In this document: positions 60,248 to 64,000 of the stretch, in pieces
Layout: each line of letters opens with the position of its first letter
How positions within the stretch are numbered: position 1 is the stretch's first letter
Source: Roseiarcus sp963794155
GTDB taxonomy: Bacteria; Pseudomonadota; Alphaproteobacteria; Rhizobiales; Beijerinckiaceae
NCBI GenBank assembly: GCA_963794155.1
Contig: CAWCCX010000012.1
Coordinates: forward strand, 1 to 64,000
Reading direction: 5' to 3'
DNA: 64,000 nucleotides
Position numbers and translations under genes: made by a program
The notes under the pieces: model-generated
Database searches by the model: none
What the model saw: only the letters and a program-made list of their open reading frames with translations
What the model was told of the DNA's origin: nothing

Positions 60248-61304
60248 GGGTGTTGCCCAAACCCGAAAAAAATTAGCGGATGGGACAGTCCGAAACTACT
60301 GGTACGCTTGGAGGGGTGGCCCTCGCCTCGAAGGTAGCCCCGGTACGGCTGAATTCGTCGCCTCATACAATACGGCGGTAGCCGCACGACGGAGGCCGAA
60401 CAATAGTCTTTTGAGTTCCGTTCTCGACGCTTATCAAGACGCAGAAGCTTTCCGTTGTCTCGCTTCGAAGACCAAGAGGGACTACAAGAGAATTCTCCAT
60501 TCAATTGGCGATAAATTCGGCGATTGTCCTATCAAGCTTCTCGAAGACAGAAGAGTGCGTGGGGACTTCCTCGAATGGCGCGATCAGATAGCGAAATCCT
60601 CTCCCCGTCAGTCGGATTACATGATTGCCGTGTTTGCCCGTGCTCTCGCATGGGCATTGGACCGCGGGATGATCTCCGTAAATCCGCTCAAAAAACCCGG
60701 TCGTGTTTGGAAGGGATCAAGAGCTGAAAAAGTCTGGGGCGACGACGATGAAAGGAGCTTGCTCGCTGTGGCGAGCCCCCAGATGGCCCTCGCAATCAAG
60801 CTCGCCCTCTGGACAGGGCAAAGACAGGGAGACCTTCTACGCCTCACCTGGAACGCCTACGACGGACACTTCATTCGTCTCCGACAATCGAAGACCGGCG
60901 TTCGCGTGGTCATCCCTGTCGGGGCACCACTGAAGTCAATTCTGGACGCCACACGTCGAGCGTCACCGTTCATCATCTCTTCCGGGGATAACCGACCCTA
61001 CACGTCGGATGGATTTCGGGCTACGTGGCGCAAGACGTGTGAACGAGCCGGCATAAAGGGCCTCACGTTCCACGACCTCCGCGGCACTGCTGTTTCGCGA
61101 TTGGCCAGTGCAGGCGCGACCGAGATCGAGATCGCTGTTATCACCGGCCACGCCGTCAGCAACGTCAAATCCATCATCGACAAATTCTATTTCAGCCGAG
61201 ATCCAGCCATGGCCGCCAGCGCCATTCGCAAGCTCGAACAGGGAACAAAATCTGCAAACCAACCTGCAAACCATCCCCTTCCGAATTCCGATCAAGATAG
61301 CTAA
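60228..61304 (+). CDS. tyrosine-type integrase next to tRNA-Lys
   Basis: 358 residues from GTG 60228 (VVRIQLKGVAQTRKKLADG); GTG 60231 is equally possible. The frame is open further upstream but overlaps the coding of the preceding gene. Core-binding domain about residues 55-150; catalytic residues Arg in WTGQRQGDLL, Lys in RQSKTGVRV, H-x-x-R in HDLRGTAVSRL, His in TGHAVSNVKSIID, and Tyr in KFYFSRD. It ends 24 bases before the 3' end of tRNA-Lys, the usual arrangement for an integrated island. Confidence 0.92.
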   Translation: MVRIQLKGVAQTRKKLADGTVRNYWYAWRGGPRLEGSPGTAEFVASYNTAVAARRRPNNSLLSSVLDAYQDAEAFRCLASKTKRDYKRILHSIGDKFGDCPIKLLEDRRVRGDFLEWRDQIAKSSPRQSDYMIAVFARALAWALDRGMISVNPLKKPGRVWKGSRAEKVWGDDDERSLLAVASPQMALAIKLALWTGQRQGDLLRLTWNAYDGHFIRLRQSKTGVRVVIPVGAPLKSILDATRRASPFIISSGDNRPYTSDGFRATWRKTCERAGIKGLTFHDLRGTAVSRLASAGATEIEIAVITGHAVSNVKSIIDKFYFSRDPAMAASAIRKLEQGTKSANQPANHPLPNSDQDS

Positions 61305-61328
61305 CTATCTGATTACATTTGATTTCGA

Positions 61329-61404
<76 letters not shown>

Positions 61405-61531
61405 ATCGCGTCCGCCGGGCGCCTCCGCTCGGCAAGGGCCGGCGTTTAGCAAAGGCTCGGCGGGCTGTCCAGCGGAAACGGGCGCATGGGATGCCCCCGT
61501 CCGCGCGTTGCCGCGCCGTTGCCGACGGGCG

Positions 61532-62551
61532 TCAGTTCTTCGCCTTGTCGACCAGCTTGTTCTTGCCGATCCAGGGCATCATGGCGCGCAATTTCGCCCC
61601 CACCTCTTCGATCGGATGGGCGTTGGCGCGCGCGCGCATCGCCTTGAACGAGGTTTGGTTGACCCGGTTTTCCAGCATCCAGTCGCGGGTGAATTTGCCC
61701 GACTGGATGTCGTCGAGGACCCGTTTCATCTCCGCCTTGGTTTGGCCGGTGATGATGCGGGGCCCAGAGACGTATTCGCCATATTCGGCGGTGTTGGAGA
61801 TCGAGTAGTTCATGTTGGCGATGCCGCCTTCATAGATGAGGTCGACGATCAGTTTCACCTCGTGCAGGCACTCGAAATAGGCCATTTCCGGCGCGTAGCC
61901 GGCCTCAACCAGGGTCTCGTAGCCGCCGCGGATCAGTTCGACCAGGCCGCCGCACAGGACCACCTGCTCGCCGAAGAGATCGGTCTCGCATTCCTCGCGG
62001 AACGAAGTCTCGATAACTCCGGCGCGCCCGCCGCCGATCGCGGACGCGTAGGAAAGGCCGAGATCGTGGGCGTTGCCGCTCGCGTTCTGATGGATCGCGA
62101 TCAGGCAGGGCACACCCCCGCCGCGCTTGTACTCAGAGCGCACCGTGTGCCCGGGTCCCTTCGGAGCGACCATCAGCACGTCGAGATCGGCGCGCGGCTC
62201 GATCAGGTTGAAGTGGACGTTGAGCCCGTGGGCGAACATCAGCGCCGCGCCCTTCTTCATGTTTGGCGCAAGCTCATTGCGATAGATTTCGGCCTGCAGC
62301 TCGTCCGGCGTCAGCATCATCACGATGTCGGCCCATTTGGCCGCCTGGGCGACCCCCATCACTTTGACGCCCTCGGCCTCCGCCTTCTTGGCCGACGCCG
62401 AGTCCGGCCTCAAGCCCACGGCTATGTCCTTGACGCCGCTGTCGCGCATGTTGAGCAGATGCGCGTGGCCCTGGCTGCCGTAGCCGATGACGGCCACCTT
62501 CTTGCCCTTGATGAGATTGAGATCGGAGTCCCGGTCGTAGTAAACGCGCAT
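61532..62551 (-). CDS. ilvC: ketol-acid reductoisomerase
   Basis: 339 residues, class I length, from ATG 62551 (MRVYYDRDSDLNLIKGKK), with AGGA about ten bases upstream; the family starts here. NADPH-binding VAVIGYGSQGHAHLLNMRDSG region near residue 18 (the GYGSQGHA fingerprint), then GPGHTVRSEY, and the metal-binding catalytic segment ETDLFGEQVVLCGG with FECLHEVKLIVDLIYEGG. It converts acetolactate and acetohydroxybutyrate to dihydroxy acids in valine, leucine and isoleucine synthesis. Core chromosomal gene, marking the right side of the island boundary. Confidence 0.97.
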   Translation of the reverse strand: MRVYYDRDSDLNLIKGKKVAVIGYGSQGHAHLLNMRDSGVKDIAVGLRPDSASAKKAEAEGVKVMGVAQAAKWADIVMMLTPDELQAEIYRNELAPNMKKGAALMFAHGLNVHFNLIEPRADLDVLMVAPKGPGHTVRSEYKRGGGVPCLIAIHQNASGNAHDLGLSYASAIGGGRAGVIETSFREECETDLFGEQVVLCGGLVELIRGGYETLVEAGYAPEMAYFECLHEVKLIVDLIYEGGIANMNYSISNTAEYGEYVSGPRIITGQTKAEMKRVLDDIQSGKFTRDWMLENRVNQTSFKAMRARANAHPIEEVGAKLRAMMPWIGKNKLVDKAKN

Positions 62552-62794
62552 GTCTAATCCTGGTGTCTCGCGCGCCAAACCCGGCTTTGCGCTGAAAAGA
62601 GGGTCGGGCGACGGGGCCGCCGCGCCGATGGCCGGGGTTTCTAGTGAATGCGGGCGGCGCGATCAAGCGGACCGGAAGAGGCCGCGCGCGCCGAAGGCCG
62701 GAGCGCCTCCCGCGGCGGTTGGCCTTATGGCGGCGGCGCCCTATTATTCGCTCCGGCCCGCGAAGCGGCGGGGTCTGGCGGGGAGGGGTTTTCC

Positions 62795-63391
62795 ATGCGC
62801 TTGCTTCAACGGTTGCGGTCGCTGGCGTTACTCGCGCTGATCGCCATTTCGGTTTCGGCCTGCGGCTACAACGTCATCCCAACCAAGCAGGAGGCCGCCA
62901 ACGCGGCTTGGGCGGAGGTCCAGAACCAGTACCAGCGCCGGGCCGATCTCGTCCCCAACCTGGTCGCGACGGTCCAGGGCTACGCCAAGCAGGAGAAGGA
63001 CGTCTTCGTCCAGGTCACCGAGGCGCGCGCCAAGGCGACCTCGATCCACCTCGACGCCAACGACCTGACCGACCCGGCGAAGGTCAAGGAGCTGCAGGAC
63101 GCGCAAAACGCTCTCTCGGGCGCGCTTGGGCGGCTGCTCGCGGTCAGCGAAAACTATCCCGACCTCAAATCGAACCAGAACTTCCTGGCGCTGCAATCCC
63201 AGCTCGAGGGGACCGAGAACCGGATCGCCGTCGCCCGCAGGGACTACATCGCCGCCGTGCAGGACTTCAACACCACGCTCAGGACCTTCCCAACCGTGCT
63301 GTGGGCGCAGACGGTGTTTCGCTCGATCAAGCCGCTTGTTCCGTTCACCGCCGACTCCGGAGCCCAGGCGGCGCCGAAGGTGAAGTTCTAG
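62795..63391 (+). CDS. lemA: LemA family lipoprotein-like membrane protein
   Basis: 198 residues from ATG 62795 (MRLLQRLRSLALLALIAI), with GGGGAGG upstream. The N-terminal hydrophobic segment ends in a lipobox-like VSACG. The family hallmark region AEVQNQYQRRADLVPNLV near residue 40, then TVQGYAKQEKDVFVQVTEAR and YPDLKSNQNFLALQSQLEG. A helical bundle exposed outside the inner membrane; role poorly defined. It is 22 bases upstream of the TPM-domain gene, a conserved pairing. Confidence 0.95.
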   Translation: MRLLQRLRSLALLALIAISVSACGYNVIPTKQEAANAAWAEVQNQYQRRADLVPNLVATVQGYAKQEKDVFVQVTEARAKATSIHLDANDLTDPAKVKELQDAQNALSGALGRLLAVSENYPDLKSNQNFLALQSQLEGTENRIAVARRDYIAAVQDFNTTLRTFPTVLWAQTVFRSIKPLVPFTADSGAQAAPKVKF

Positions 63392-63413
63392 CCCTCGAAC
63401 CGGGAGCGTTCGG

Positions 63414-64000
63414 ATGCTTCGCCGCTGGCCGCCGGCCCTGATCGGCGCCCTTGTCGCGGCGCTGTGGATCAGCGCGGCGATTGCAGCGTCGAGCTTCCCT
63501 CCGCTCACCGGACGGGTGGTTGACGAGGCGCACATCCTGTCGCCCGTCACCGCCGCCGACCTCGACCGCAAGCTCGCCGACCTCGAGCAGAAGTCCGGAA
63601 TCCAGCTGGTCGTGGCGACCGTGCCCTCGCTCGGCGGCGAGGAGATCGAGCCCTACGCCAACGCGCTCTTCCGCGCCTGGAAACTGGGCGAAGCGAAGAA
63701 GAACAACGGCGCTCTGCTCCTGATCGCCCCGAACGAGCGTAGGGTGCGGATCGAGGTCGGCTACGGCCTCGAGGGCACGCTGACCGACGCCGTCTCCAGC
63801 ATCATCATCGCCAACGCGATCGCGCCCAAATTCAAGGCCGGCGATTTCAACGGCGGCGTCACCCGCGGCGTCGACGACATCATCACCGCGCTCACCACCG
63901 ATTCGGCCGAGTGGAAACCGAAGCCGACCGACATGCGGGCCGAGCATGAGGCTTCGCTGCTCGATACGCTTGCGCCGTTCCTAATTTTCCTCTTCATCGT
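63414..64000 (+). CDS. TPM-domain (YgcG-like) protein, cut by the right edge
   Basis: The open frame from ATG 63414 runs to the window end with no stop (195 residues seen). Signal peptide MLRRWPPALIGALVAALW ending AIAASS, then the TPM domain: GRVVDEAHILSPVTAADLDR, SGIQLVVATVPSLGG, GALLLIAPNERRVRIEVGYG, LEGTLTDAVSSIII, and FNGGVTRGVDDI. A C-terminal hydrophobic stretch begins at the edge (LDTLAPFLIFLFIV), as in YgcG proteins that continue with a membrane segment and Gly-rich tail. Probably co-transcribed with lemA. Confidence 0.93.
   Translation, partial: MLRRWPPALIGALVAALWISAAIAASSFPPLTGRVVDEAHILSPVTAADLDRKLADLEQKSGIQLVVATVPSLGGEEIEPYANALFRAWKLGEAKKNNGALLLIAPNERRVRIEVGYGLEGTLTDAVSSIIIANAIAPKFKAGDFNGGVTRGVDDIITALTTDSAEWKPKPTDMRAEHEASLLDTLAPFLIFLFI

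Noticed and set aside
62274..63441. Alternative frames around ilvC and lemA
   Set aside because: Shadows of well-recognised core genes; no independent evidence.

Overview
This window looks like accessory chromosome from a GC-rich alphaproteobacterium, most likely Hyphomicrobiales (Rhizobiales; a methanotroph or Beijerinckiaceae-like relative is a guess). Pointers are a MucR/Ros regulator, five proteins with the alphaproteobacterial PEPxxWA-CTERM tail, a RecD2-type helicase, many IS110-group insertion sequences, and a recognisable core edge on the right (tRNA-Lys, ilvC, lemA, TPM-domain gene).

Layout. 1-5.6 kb: three PEP-CTERM secreted proteins (one broken by an in-frame stop), a small XRE-type cluster, and exported cysteine-containing proteins. 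6.1-10 kb: recD2-like helicase, a GlsB/YeaQ membrane protein and a GH25 lysozyme lipoprotein. 10.8-16.6 kb: a compact integrative element (excisionase-like protein, primase-helicase, tyrosine integrase). 16.7-21 kb: three abutting IS110/IS1111-type elements, two of them head to head around a 41-bp inverted repeat. 21-23 kb: two more PEP-CTERM genes. 23.5-27 kb: a group II intron with its reverse transcriptase, split by another IS110 element. 27-28.5 kb: RidA protein and an IS6 element.

28.5-46.8 kb is the centrepiece: a two-gene insecticidal-type Tc toxin locus on the minus strand. The upstream gene encodes a natural TcB-TcC (BC) fusion of 2454 residues with an unrecognised C-terminal effector region. 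The downstream gene encodes a 3598-residue TcA with a GH18 chitinase-like domain fused to its N-terminus, in which the catalytic glutamate is replaced by Asn. The BC cocoon would hold the effector, TcA would form the injection channel, and the GH18-like domain could bind chitin or another glycan. The locus lies between two nearly identical GH25 lysozyme genes in direct orientation about 38 kb apart.

47-51.5 kb: the second lysozyme, a VOC protein and an LLM-type flavin oxidoreductase. 50.8-55 kb: a decaying, partly AT-rich element with an HD-type nucleotidase and a family B DNA polymerase (each apparently frameshifted) plus three small genes with good ribosome binding sites. 55.1-58.5 kb: an IS91-type element with a tyrosine recombinase, then a broken IS427-type element. 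58.5-61.3 kb: a PEP-CTERM gene, MucR, and an integrase next to tRNA-Lys that probably marks an island boundary. 61.5-64 kb: core genes.

A dispersed intergenic repeat, up to about 440 bp and partly ending in a GGACGGACG-type hairpin, occurs at least six times (5.6, 8.8, 10.4, 47.1, 50.5 and 51.4 kb), always in the same orientation. No listed gene explains it. All calls come from reading the sequence; no database search or structure prediction was run.
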